From: DASUSH01 sp963785155
GTDB taxonomy: Bacteria > Actinomycetota > Thermoleophilia > Solirubrobacterales > 70-9
Length of the DNA stretch: 64,000 bases
Direction of reading: 5' to 3'
NCBI GenBank assembly: GCA_963785155.1
Contig: CAWAUB010000010.1
Coordinates: 3,617 to 67,616, forward strand
This document shows, one piece after another, positions 17,901 to 28,353 of the stretch. Position 1 is the first letter of the stretch, and every line of letters starts with the position of its first letter. The translations under genes and the position numbers were made by a program. A model generated the notes under the pieces. That model saw nothing but the letters and a program-made list of their open reading frames with translations, was not told where the DNA came from and ran no database searches.

Positions 17901-18987
17901 ATGGAGGGCACCCCCACGCAGGGAATCACCGTATTTCTCGACAGCGCGGACATCCTCATCGTCGACGATGAGGAATCGAACACCGCGGTCCTAAAGCGGC
18001 TGCTCGAACGCGAGGGACACGCTTCGGTGAGCACGGAGACCGATCCGGCCAGAGCGGTCGAGCTCTGCCGAGCGGTCTCCCCCGATCTCGTCCTGCTCGA
18101 TATCCACATGCCGCAGATGGATGGCTTCGCGGTGCTCGGCGAGCTGCGCGAGGTGTATGGAACCGAAGGACCGATGCCGGTGATCATGCTGACCGGCGAC
18201 CTCTCCGAGACGGTGCGAAGGCGGGCACTCAGTGAGGGCGCGAGCGACTTCATCACGAAGCCGTTCAACGAGACCGAGGTCGTGCTTCGGGTACGCAACC
18301 TGCTCCAGACTCACCAGCTTCACGTCGCGCTCGAGCGGGCCAACGCCTCCCTAGAGGCCCGGGTTCGCAAGCGCACCGAGGAGCTCGACCAGGCGCGCAT
18401 CGAGATCCTCGAACGGCTCGCGGCGGCCGGCGAATATCGCGACGACGCCACCGGCGAGCACGCTCAGCGGGTCGGCCGGATCGCAGCCCTCCTCGCCGAG
18501 TCGCTCAAGTTCGGCGACGAGCGGGTGGACCTGATCCGCCAGGCGGCGACCCTCCACGACATCGGCAAGATCGGCATTCCCGACGCCGTCCTCCTCAAGC
18601 CCGGCAAATTCACCGACGAGGAATACGAGTTGATGAAGGGCCACACGACGATCGGCGCGGGGATCCTCTCCGGCAGCGATTCGCCATTGCTCCAGATGGC
18701 CGAGGAGATCGCGCTCAGCCACCACGAGCGCTGGGATGGCAGCGGCTATCCCCGCGGCCTGGCCGGGAAGGACATCCCGATCACCGGGCGCATCGTCGCC
18801 GTTGCGGACGTCTTCGACGCCCTCACGCAGAACCGGCCTTACCGCGACGCCTGGGGCCTCAACGACGCGGTCGAGGAGATCGACGCACAATCCGGGACGG
18901 CACTTCGACCCGAACGTCGTCGAGGCCTTCTCACAATCGATCGCCGGCGCCGCGGCGGAGCTGATGCGAAGCGGAGCGGTCTCCTAG
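17901..18987 (+). CDS. Response regulator with HD-GYP output domain (one apparent frameshift near the C-terminus)
   Basis: A predicted c-di-GMP phosphodiesterase controlled by phosphorylation. Residues 15-135 form a receiver domain: ILIVDDEESN with the acidic pair, LVLLDIHMPQMDGF with the phospho-Asp, MLTGD, and ITKPFNE. A coiled-coil segment leads to the HD-GYP domain: GEHAQRVGRIAALLAE, ATLHDIGKIGIPDAVLLKPGKF, MKGHTTIGAGIL, LSHHERWDGSGYPRGLAGKDIPITGRIVAVADVFDALTQNRPY. The GYP signature is intact. The frame breaks near 18892 and continues one frame over as GRHFDPNVVEAF to a TAG at 18985-18987. That TAG interlocks with the stop of the convergent acyl-CoA dehydrogenase. No partner kinase is adjacent. 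Confidence 0.85.
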
Positions 18988-19991
18988 GCGGCGAGCCCGG
19001 CGAGCTCCGCGACCCGGACGCGGTGGGCGCCCGCGGGGCCCATCAGGGCGCCATCGGTCTTGGCCCGCTTGAGCAGGAACTGCAGGTCGTGCTCCCAGGT
19101 GAACCCGATACCGCCGAAGACCTGCAGCGCCGAAGCGGTGACCGCCCACGCGCTGTCGGAGGCACGGGCCTTCGCCATGTGGGCCGCAAAGGGGAGCGAC
19201 TCCGGCTGGGCGTCGGCGCACCACGCGGCGTAGAGCGTGAGCGAGCGCGCCTCCTCGACGTCCCAGAGCATCTCGGCGCAGCGGTGCGAGACCGCCTGGT
19301 AGGCGCCGATCGGGCGGCCGAACTGCTCGCGCTCCTTCGCGTACTCGACCGCCATCTCCATCGCCCGCTGCGCGATCCCGACCATCTCGGCGGCGATCGC
19401 AACGGTGCCGCGGGCGATGTGCTCGAGCTCGTCGCTCGGGAGCGGGTCGCCGCCGGTCGCGGTGGCGCGGGCGTAGGAGCGCGTCGTGTCGATCAGTTCG
19501 AGCGGCTCGAGCTCCGCCTGCGATGGCTCCGCGATCACTCCCTTAGGGCCGTGATCACATGGGGCGAGAACGAGCACTGCGGCACCGTCGCCGTCGATGA
19601 CGGTCGCCTTCTCGCTCGGCTCGACGGCGGCGGCGCCCCGTTCCTCGCCTGACGCGATCCCGGGGAGCCACTTCGACTTCTGCTCGTCGGTGCCGTTCCC
19701 CTCGATCAGGATTCCGGCGATGGCGTTCGAGAGGTACGGGACCGCGGCGCACGCGTAGCCGAGCTCCTCGCAGATGATCGCCAGCTCAACCGTGCCGAGC
19801 CCCTGGCCCCCGTGCTCCTCGGCGATCGAGATCCCGGGCCAGCCGAGCCCGCAGATCTCGCTCCAGAGCTCGTCGTCGCGGGTGCCCGCCTCGGCGTGCT
19901 CCCGGACGCGCGAGAGCGGCGAGCGCTTGGTCAGCATCTCGCGCGCCGTGTCGCGGATCGCCTGCTGCTCGTCGTTGAAGCCGAAGTCCAT
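18984..19991 (-). CDS. Acyl-CoA dehydrogenase, small-subunit type
   Basis: A 335-residue flavoprotein of the acyl-CoA dehydrogenase family, which introduces the alpha-beta double bond in acyl-CoA thioesters. The N-terminal helical domain (FGFNDEQQAIRDTAREML), WPGISIAEEHGGQGLG and the C-terminal AKEREQFGRPIGAYQAVSH and FGGIGFTWEHDLQFLLKRA are typical. The central beta domain is short and degenerate. Such short members pair with a longer one in the alpha2-beta2 enzymes known from mycobacterial steroid side-chain degradation (FadE26/27 and FadE28/29 type). The longer partner is immediately upstream at 20001. Confidence 0.85.
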   Translation of the reverse strand: MDFGFNDEQQAIRDTAREMLTKRSPLSRVREHAEAGTRDDELWSEICGLGWPGISIAEEHGGQGLGTVELAIICEELGYACAAVPYLSNAIAGILIEGNGTDEQKSKWLPGIASGEERGAAAVEPSEKATVIDGDGAAVLVLAPCDHGPKGVIAEPSQAELEPLELIDTTRSYARATATGGDPLPSDELEHIARGTVAIAAEMVGIAQRAMEMAVEYAKEREQFGRPIGAYQAVSHRCAEMLWDVEEARSLTLYAAWCADAQPESLPFAAHMAKARASDSAWAVTASALQVFGGIGFTWEHDLQFLLKRAKTDGALMGPAGAHRVRVAELAGLAA

Positions 19992-20000
19992 GGGTTGGTC

Positions 20001-21194
20001 CTAGCGGAGCTTGGGTAGGCCGAGCACCCGCTCGGCGACGATGTTCTTGAGGATCTCCGTGGTGCCACCCTCGATCGAGTTGGCCCGGGCACGGAGGAAG
20101 CGATAGGCCCACATCGAGTCGCGCTCGAGCATCTCGACTCCGCCGATGTCCACGGCGAGCTCGGTCATCGCCTGGTTGGTCGAGGACCACTGAAGCTTCG
20201 CGACCGAGCCCTCGGGGCCCGGGATGCCGACCTTCATCGTCTGGGTCAGGGCGCGCATCGCGCCGAGCCGCAGGCCCTCGATCCCGATCTTCAGGCGGGC
20301 GATCTTGTCGCGGATCAGCGGGTCGCCGCCGAGGCCGCGCTCGTTCGCGAGCTCGACGAGCTCGTCCAGCGCAGCCGACATCGCCATCGCCGCCGAGCCG
20401 CCGAGGCCGGCGCGCTCGTGCATCAGCGTCGTGATCGCGACGTTCCAGCCGTTGCCGACGCCGCCGATCACGTTGTCGTCGGGGATCCGCGCCTCCTCGA
20501 TGAAGAGCTCGTTGAACTCCGACTCGCCGGTGATCTGGCGCAGGGGCCGAACCTCGACCTCGTCCTGCTCCATGTCGCAGATGAAGTAGGTGAGCCCCTT
20601 GTGCTTGGGCACGTCCGCGTCAGTGCGGGCGACGAGCATGCACCACTTCGCCTCGTGCGCGAACGTGGTCCAGACCTTCTGCCCGGTCACGACCCAGTCG
20701 CCGTTGTCCTTCACGGCGCGCGTCTTCAGCGATGCGAGGTCGGATCCCGACTCGGGCTCGGAGAAGCCCTGGCACCAGATCTCCTCGCCGGAGAGGATCG
20801 GATCGAGGAAGCGCTCCTTCTGGTCCTCCGTGCCGTGGGCGATGACGACCGGGCCGCCCATGACGAGGCCGAGCACGTTCGCCGGCCGGGGGACCTTGGC
20901 GCGGGCCATCTCCTCGGCGGCGATCGACTGCTCGATCAAGGTGGCGCCGCGGCCGCCGTAGTCCTTCGGCCAGGAGATCCCCGCCCAGCCGCCGGAGTGC
21001 ATCACCTTCTGCCAATCGCGCTGGAACTGGAACTCGGCCTGGTCGCCGCCGCCGGGGCTCGGGCCAGGGTGGTTCTCCTCCAGCCACGAGCGGATCTCGT
21101 CGCGGAATGCCTCTTCCTCGGAGCTGAGCGTCAGGTCATTCGAAAGATGCAGCGAGATGCGTCTATGACGGGAACCTATCGCGGCTCGCGCCAC
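20001..21194 (-). CDS. Acyl-CoA dehydrogenase, large-subunit type
   Basis: About 376-397 residues with a complete acyl-CoA dehydrogenase layout: WAGISWPKDYGGRGATLIEQ, the FAD-binding strand region CQGFSEPESGSDLASLKTRA, VVTGQKVWTTFAHEAKWCMLVART, and the C-terminal SIEGGTTEILKNIVAERVLGLPK. The start is unclear. The only canonical one is GTG at 21194, which overlaps the preceding acetyltransferase gene by 19 bases. The family N-terminus (LTLSSEEEAFRDEIRSWLEE) begins about 20 codons later. It precedes the small-subunit type gene by 9 bases, so the two probably form one heteromeric enzyme for fatty acid or steroid-like acyl-CoA. Confidence 0.88.
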   Translation of the reverse strand: MARAAIGSRHRRISLHLSNDLTLSSEEEAFRDEIRSWLEENHPGPSPGGGDQAEFQFQRDWQKVMHSGGWAGISWPKDYGGRGATLIEQSIAAEEMARAKVPRPANVLGLVMGGPVVIAHGTEDQKERFLDPILSGEEIWCQGFSEPESGSDLASLKTRAVKDNGDWVVTGQKVWTTFAHEAKWCMLVARTDADVPKHKGLTYFICDMEQDEVEVRPLRQITGESEFNELFIEEARIPDDNVIGGVGNGWNVAITTLMHERAGLGGSAAMAMSAALDELVELANERGLGGDPLIRDKIARLKIGIEGLRLGAMRALTQTMKVGIPGPEGSVAKLQWSSTNQAMTELAVDIGGVEMLERDSMWAYRFLRARANSIEGGTTEILKNIVAERVLGLPKLR

Positions 21195-21757
21195 ATCGGC
21201 GCGACGACGGGTCCGCCGTCCGGCATCTGCTCGTGGGCGAGCGCCTCAAAACCGAGCCGCTCGTAGAAGCCGACCGTGTCCGGGTTGGTCGCGTGGAGGT
21301 ACGCGTGCTCGCCGCGCTGGTCGCACGCATCGAGGACCGGCGCGAGGATCGCCGCCCCCGCGCCGTTGCCCTGATTCTCCGGGCGAACGGCGACATAGAC
21401 GAGGTGGAGGCTCGGCGGCTCCTCTGGCTTGTGGGCACCCACCGAACCGAGGGCGCCCATGACGTCCGACGCCCGCTCGCCGAGCTTCTCCTCGACGAAC
21501 GCGCCGACCCTTGCCATCTCCTCGGGCTCGGCGAGTGGCACTCCGAGGGCGGTCCAGACCGCCGCGGCGCCGGCCTCGTCGTCGATGTGGGCCGGGCCCT
21601 TGCCGAGCGTTACGCCCACGACCATCTCGAGCCATTCGTGCAGCGCCGAGTCGAAGTCGATCGCGCCGAACATCCAGCGGAACATCGGGTCCTCGTCGAA
21701 GCCGCCAGCGAGGATTTCCACGATCGAGCCGAGGTCCTCGCGGGTGGCGTCGCGCAT
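21176..21757 (-). CDS. GNAT family N-acetyltransferase
   Basis: A protein of about 193 residues with the GNAT fold. The acetyl-CoA motif is seen in LHLVYVAVRPENQGNGAGAAILAPVLDACDQ, where Q/RxxGxG/A appears as QGNGAG. HLHATNPDTVGFYERLGFEA-like residues close the site. The ATG at 21757 lies 4 bases after the stop of the GH15 gene. A TTG at 21769 in the same frame is the alternative. The acceptor substrate is unknown. The gene sits between the second GH15 gene and the acyl-CoA dehydrogenase pair and is probably cotranscribed with them. Confidence 0.82.
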   Translation of the reverse strand: MRDATREDLGSIVEILAGGFDEDPMFRWMFGAIDFDSALHEWLEMVVGVTLGKGPAHIDDEAGAAAVWTALGVPLAEPEEMARVGAFVEEKLGERASDVMGALGSVGAHKPEEPPSLHLVYVAVRPENQGNGAGAAILAPVLDACDQRGEHAYLHATNPDTVGFYERLGFEALAHEQMPDGGPVVAPMWREPR

Positions 21758-21761
21758 CGAC

Positions 21762-23748
<1,987 letters not shown>

Positions 23749-23781
23749 CGGTCCGATTATCGGCGTTTTCGGGCCGTCTTG

Positions 23782-24760
23782 TTAGAACGCGTACAGCAGC
23801 AGCAACGCGGTGCCCACCCAGACGACGGCGGCGGCGATCATCCCCGGGTCGCGGGTCAGGATCTCCGCGGTCGAGCGGGTATCGCCCCGGTCGTAGATCA
23901 GGTAGAGGTAACGGAAGATCCCGTAGATCACCGGCGGCGCCGTCGCCAGCATCTCCGAGCCGATGAAGGGCGAGTCGACCGCATAGACGGCGTAGCTGAT
24001 CACCGCCGCCGCGGTGACCATCGCGATCATCTGGTCGAGGAACGGCAGCGAGTAGTGCTCGAGGACGGGCGGGTGTACCCGGGCCCGGGGGGACCCGGAC
24101 GCGAAGCGGAGGATCCCCCGGCGATTGTTTCTCCTCCTGCATGGCCTCCTGGCGTCGCTTGGTGAAGCCGAGGAAGAGGGCGAGCATGCCGGTGCAGACG
24201 AGCAGCCACTCGGAGGCCTGCGCGTCCACGGCGACCGCGCCGGCGACGACGCGGAGGATGAAGAGCCCGGCGATCGTCATCACGTCGACGATCACGAGCC
24301 GCTTCAGGATCAACGTGTAGGCGGCCGTCGCGACGCCGTAGCCCGCGACGATGGCGGCGACCTCGGCGGAGACGGTGAACCCGATCGCGATGGCGGCCGC
24401 TGCGAGGGCGACCCCGACGGCGGCGGCGAGGCCCGGCGAGAGCTCCCCCGCCGCGATCGGCCGCCGCCGCTTCTCGTGGTGGCGGCGATCGTGCTCCGCG
24501 TCGCGCAGGTCGTTGAGCAGGTAGCCCGCGCTGGAGATCGCGCAGAAGGCGGCGAAGGTCAGCAGCGCCGCGCCGAACGGCTCCGCCTCGTCGAACTGCC
24601 GCGAGAAGATGAGCCCGGCGAAGACGAGCAGGTTCTTGACCCACTCCTGCGGCCGCATCGCGACGATTAGGGCGTGCAGGGTGGTCCGGCGTGGCGTGGG
24701 CGGCGTCATGGTGGGCGGCATTTCGGGAGGCGCAGGCCGCTCCCGGGTGAGCGATTCCAT
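23782..24760 (-). CDS. UbiA prenyltransferase, decaprenyl-phosphate phosphoribosyltransferase-like (reading frame broken by a repeat)
   Basis: An integral membrane prenyl-phosphate transferase. MRPQEWVKNLLVFAGLIFS is followed by the first Asp motif in GYLLNDLRDAEHDRRHHEKRRRPIAAG and by several helices. This pattern is closest to DPPR synthases, which make the arabinose donor precursor of actinobacterial cell walls. The upstream frame runs to GFTKRRQEAMQEEK, then crosses a 32-nt repeat at 24088-24119 and loses frame. The C-terminal part (YSLPFLDQM, then helices ending in LLLLYAF) continues in another frame to 23782. Whether this is an insertion in a real gene or includes assembly errors is open. 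The start is ATG 24760 or TTG 24766. Confidence 0.7.
24088..24119. repeat. Short structured repeat, copy 1 (inside the UbiA gene)
   Basis: The core CCGGACGCGAAGCGGAGGA (24095-24113) is flanked by GGGGGA on the left and TCCCCC on the right, which pair with each other, with one unpaired C. The core contains CGC-GAA-GCG, a stable mini-hairpin. Three further copies with the same core but different pairing arms are at 31626, 32697 and 55895. It lies exactly where the reading frame of the UbiA gene fails. Confidence 0.75.
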
Positions 24761-24865
24761 GGGCAAGGGAGGATAGGTCTGGTGCGTGGCGGCGGCTGCA
24801 GGACGAAAAACAGCGGCAAGTAGGGGAGGGCGACTGGGCCGGAAAGGGGGGCGCGAAGCCGTCCT

Positions 24866-24900
24866 CGCGACTTATTCGTTCTGTGGACGAATTTCTCGCG
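24866..24900. promoter_or_regulatory. Hairpin around the start codon of the DUF559 pseudogene
   Basis: CGCGA-ctt-ATTCGT-tctgtgg-ACGAAT-ttc-TCGCG: two perfect arm pairs separated by a 3x3 internal loop. The likely GTG start (24883) is in the terminal loop. The second DUF559 gene in the window also has its start region within an inverted repeat. It could hide the start codon in RNA or serve as a protein-binding site. Confidence 0.45.
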
Positions 24901-25573
24901 AAGGCGGAGCGAATGGTCGCGGAGATCGCAGGTCGGCAGCATGGGTGATCTACGCCGTCGGCCACCGAAAGATCTCTCAGGAAGGCCGCTGGATCGCCTC
25001 CGTTTTCGCCTTCGGCCCTCAGGCCGTATTGAGCCACGACTCCGCAGCTGCCCTCTGGGGCCTCGCACGTTCCCCTACAGGCGCAGTTGTCCACGTCAGC
25101 GTCCCGGACCGAGGCACTCGAACCAAGCGCCGAGGTATCCGCCTGCACTACTCCTCGAGCCTCACGTCCTCCGACACCACCCGGCGCAAGAACATCCCGG
25201 TCACCACCCGCGAGCGCACCCTCGCCGACATGGGCTGGGACTCAGAGCCGACCCGAAGCCACCTCGAGCGGCTCTTCCTGAAGCTGATCCGCGACGCCGG
25301 CCTCCCACGCCCCGAAGTGAACGCCAAGTCGGTCCCTACACCGTCGACTTCCTCTGGCGCACCCCAGCGCCTCATCGTCGAAACCGACGGCTACGAGTTC
25401 CACTCCTCACGAGCGTCGTTCGAAGTCAGATCGCGCGCCGCGACCGCGAGCTTCAGCGGCGCGGCTTCGTCGTCCTGCGCTTCACCTACCGAGAGGTCGC
25501 CGACGATCCCGACCTCGTCGTCTCGGCCCTTCGTGCCCCTCTGGCTAGGGATCGATCAGCACACCCGGGTTGA
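24883..25573 (+). pseudogene. Decayed DUF559/AbiEi-like endonuclease-domain gene
   Basis: The GTG at 24883 begins VDEFLAKAERMVAEIAGRQHG, the usual N-terminal helix of these proteins, and then hits a stop. After a gap where the winged-helix region is expected come YAVGHRKISQEGRWIASV, AVLSHDSAAALWGL, a beta region, VGPYTVDFLW, LIVETDGYEFH and RGFVVLRFTYREVADDP. These last pieces form the DUF559 (Vsr-like nuclease) domain but lie in alternating frames, with breaks near 25335, 25365 and 25415. The missing segment of about 25-30 residues plus several frame changes suggest real decay rather than one sequencing error. The end overlaps the convergent FAD oxidase gene by 29 bases. Confidence 0.6.
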
Positions 25574-27201
25574 GAATCCCGTTTGGATCCACCGCCTTCT
25601 TCGCGCCGCGCAGCGCCTCCGCGAAGCGGTCCGGGCGCTGGCGGTCGTACCAGGGGCGGTGGTCTCGGCCGACGGCGTGGTGGTGGGTGATCGTGCCGCC
25701 GGCGTCGATCACCGCGTCGGAGGCGGCGGCCTTGATCTCGTCCCACTGGGCGACCTCGGAGCCGCGGCGGCCGGGGGCGAGGATCGTGAAGTAGGGCGCC
25801 GGGCCGTCAGGGTAGACGTGGGTGAAGCGGCAGGAGACGCGGGCGGCGCCGGGGCCCTCGGCGGGCGCGCCGGTTACCTCGGCGACGGCGGCCCGGACCC
25901 GCTCGGAGACCCCGGCGTGGAACTCGGGAAAGCGGTCCCAGGTGATCGAGGTCTCGAAGGTGTCGGAGATCACGCCGCAGGCCACGAGCGTGTCGCGCAG
26001 GTAGGGCGCGGCGAGGAACGCGTGCCGCCAGGCCCGACCGCGTCACCGCCCAGGGCGGGTCACCCGACCGTCGGTGTGCGGCTCGGTCTGTCCGCCTCCC
26101 CTTCGATCTCGCCCGCCTTCCCCCCATGCCCCTGCGCCATCTCGATCACCGCCGCCATCGGCTCGTCCACCGGCACGTGCGCCGACTCGAAGCCGAGCAC
26201 CAGGACGGCTACGGACCCGTCCCCCGCCCCGGAGGTCTCCGCCTCGAGCGGATCGAGCAGGCGGCAGTTCGACGGGTTGAGGCCGGACTGCGCGATCTCG
26301 CGGACGGCCTCGGCGCCCGCCTCGAACGAGTCGAAGGCCACGCCGCACGAGAGCTTTGCCGTCGGCCGCGGGCGCACCCGGACCCAGGCCTCGGTGACCA
26401 CGCCGAGCGTTCCCTCAGAGCCGATCAGCATCCGGTCGGGACTCGGCCCGGCTCCCGAACCCGGCAGCCGCCGGCTCTCCCACTCGCCCGTCGGTGTGAT
26501 CGCCCGGACGGACTCGACGAGGTCGTCGATGTGGGTGTAGAGCGTCGCGAAGTGCCCGCCGGCGCGGGTGACCACCCAGCCGCCGAGGGTCGAATACTCG
26601 AAGGACTGCGGGAAGTGGCGGAGGGTCAGCCCCCGCTCGCGCAGCTGGTCCTCGAGCGACGGACCCAGCGCGCCGGCCTGGATCCTCGCCGCGCTCGAGA
26701 CCTCGTCGACCTCGAGGACGCGGTCGAGCCGGCCGAGGTCGATCGTGACCGCGCCCGGGTACTCGTCGCCGAAGCGCGGCTCGACGCCGCCGACGACGCT
26801 CGTGCCGCCGCCATAGGGGATCGCCGCGATCCCCTCCTCCGCGCACCAGCCGAGCACCGCCTCGAGCTCGGCCTCATCAGCCGGGCGCGCGACCAGATCG
26901 GGCGGGTTCTCGAACTCGCCGCGAAAGCCGCGGACGACGTCCCGGTAGGCCTTGCCGAGGGCATGCGAGACGCGGTCGTGGCGGTCCGCGCCGACGAACC
27001 CGGCAAGCGAGCAGGCGCCTCGACCCGCGGTTCGCGCAGCTCGACGTCCTCGAGCGCCACCGGCTCGTCGATCCGCTCGACCTCGAAGCCGAGCCGCTCG
27101 TGGACCGCCTTCGCCGCCGCCTCGAGCCCGGCGCGGTCGGGCTGCTGGTCCTCCCAGCCCCAGCCCCAGTGCTTGCGCCGCCTCGTGCTCGTCGTCGCCA
27201 T
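25545..27201 (-). CDS. FAD-linked oxidase, alkyldihydroxyacetonephosphate synthase-like (apparent frameshifts)
   Basis: A flavoenzyme of the FAD_binding_4 plus FAD-oxidase_C type. The ATG at 27201 gives MATTSTRRRKHWGWGWEDQ, a tryptophan-rich start typical of ADPS-like proteins. The FAD domain shows IAAIPYGGGTSVVGGVEP, FPQSFEYSTLGGWVVTRAGGHFATLYTHIDD and MLIGSEGTLGVVTEAWVRVRP. The cap domain shows LRDTLVACGVISDTFETSITWDRFP, HHHAVGRDHRPW and the end DPNGILNPGVLIDP. Breaks lie near 27000 and in the stretch 26030-26065. The whole would be about 550 residues. In bacteria such proteins act in ether-lipid synthesis or as D-2-hydroxyacid dehydrogenases. The divergent lipid genes favour the former, which is inference. 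Confidence 0.75.
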
Positions 27202-27241
27202 TCGCCTCGACCCTACCTGCCGGGATAGAGTCGGATCGCGA

Positions 27242-28342
27242 ATGGTCGAGAGCGCGGCGACTCCAGAAATCCCGACGTGGCGTCGGCGCGCGATGGCGCT
27301 CGCCAAGTCGATGACGTTCCCGCTGGTTCCCGACGACTACCTCGGCCTCCTCAACCCGGCCTGGTCGGCACGCGAGCTGACCGGGCAGATCGAGCGGATC
27401 AAGCCCGAGACCAGCGAGACATCGACCGTCGTCATCCGGCCGCACTTCCCCTGGCCAGGTCATCGCCCAGGCCAATACCTGCGGATCGGCGTCGAGCTCG
27501 ACGGGATCCGCCACTGGCGGGCCTACTCGCTGACCTCGGACCCGGACCATCCGGAGGGGCTCGTCTCGATCACGGTCAAGCACGTGCCCGAAGGGCTGAT
27601 GTCGCCCTACTTCACCCAGCGCGTCGAGCCCGGCTCGATGGTCTACCTGGGCGACGTCGAGGGCGAGTTCCGGATGCCCGATCCCCTGCCCCAGCGCACG
27701 CTGCTGATCAGCGCCGGCAGCGGGATCACGCCGATCTGGTGCATGCTGCGCGAGCTCGAGCGGCGCGACGAGCTGGGCGACGTGCTCCACATCCACTGTG
27801 CGCGCGAGCCCGATCAGGTGATCTTCGGCGATGACCTGAGACGGATGAACGACACCTACGAGGGCTACACGCTGCAGGAGCACCTGACCGGCCAGGTCCC
27901 CCGCCTAAACGGCGAGAGCCTCGCCGAGATCTGCTCGGACTGGGCCGACCGGGAGACGTTCCTCTCCGGTCCTCGAGGTCTGATGGACGTCCTCGAGGAC
28001 CACTGGAAGGCCGAAGGCGATCACGCCCGCCTCAACATGGAGCGCTTTCAGCCCGTGATCGGGCGCGGCGACGCGGAGGTCGGCTCCGGCGGGACCGTCA
28101 GCTTTCGGGTCACCGACGCCGAGGCGACCTGCGACGTCGGCATCTCGATTCTCGTCGGCGGCGAGGAGGCCGGGGCGATCCTGCCCTTCGGATGCCGTCT
28201 GGGGATTTGCCACACCTGCAAGGGAAAGCTGCAATCAGGGCAGGTCCGCGATCTGCGAACCGGCGAGCTCCACGGCGAGCCGGGCCAGACCATCCGGACC
28301 TGTGTAAACGCCCCCGAAGGGCATATCGAGATCGCACTATGA
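27242..28342 (+). CDS. Ferredoxin reductase with C-terminal 2Fe-2S domain, partner of the desaturase
   Basis: A three-domain electron-transfer protein of 366 residues. An FAD-binding barrel (HRPGQYLRIGVEL, RAYSLTSDP) is followed by an NAD(P)H domain (LLISAGSGITPIWCMLREL, ETFLSGPRGLMD) and a plant-type 2Fe-2S ferredoxin with the cluster ligands in FGCRLGICHTCKGKL and RTCVNAPEG. Its layout and its position directly before a membrane fatty acid desaturase match mycobacterial Rv3230c, which feeds electrons to DesA3. ATG 27242 is 40 bases from the divergent FAD oxidase. The desaturase begins 11 bases downstream after GAGGAGCT, so the two genes form an operon. Confidence 0.9.
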   Translation: MVESAATPEIPTWRRRAMALAKSMTFPLVPDDYLGLLNPAWSARELTGQIERIKPETSETSTVVIRPHFPWPGHRPGQYLRIGVELDGIRHWRAYSLTSDPDHPEGLVSITVKHVPEGLMSPYFTQRVEPGSMVYLGDVEGEFRMPDPLPQRTLLISAGSGITPIWCMLRELERRDELGDVLHIHCAREPDQVIFGDDLRRMNDTYEGYTLQEHLTGQVPRLNGESLAEICSDWADRETFLSGPRGLMDVLEDHWKAEGDHARLNMERFQPVIGRGDAEVGSGGTVSFRVTDAEATCDVGISILVGGEEAGAILPFGCRLGICHTCKGKLQSGQVRDLRTGELHGEPGQTIRTCVNAPEGHIEIAL

Positions 28343-28353
28343 GGAGCTGAACG

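Noticed and set aside
18900..19000. GCGAAGCGGAGCGG near 18966 as another copy of the structured repeat
   Set aside because: It shares only part of the core, lacks the pairing arms and is ordinary coding sequence of the HD-GYP protein.
24786..26540. Plus-strand frame of 584 codons over the DUF559 pseudogene and FAD oxidase
   Set aside because: Only its middle third has DUF559 similarity; the rest is antisense to the FAD-linked oxidase.
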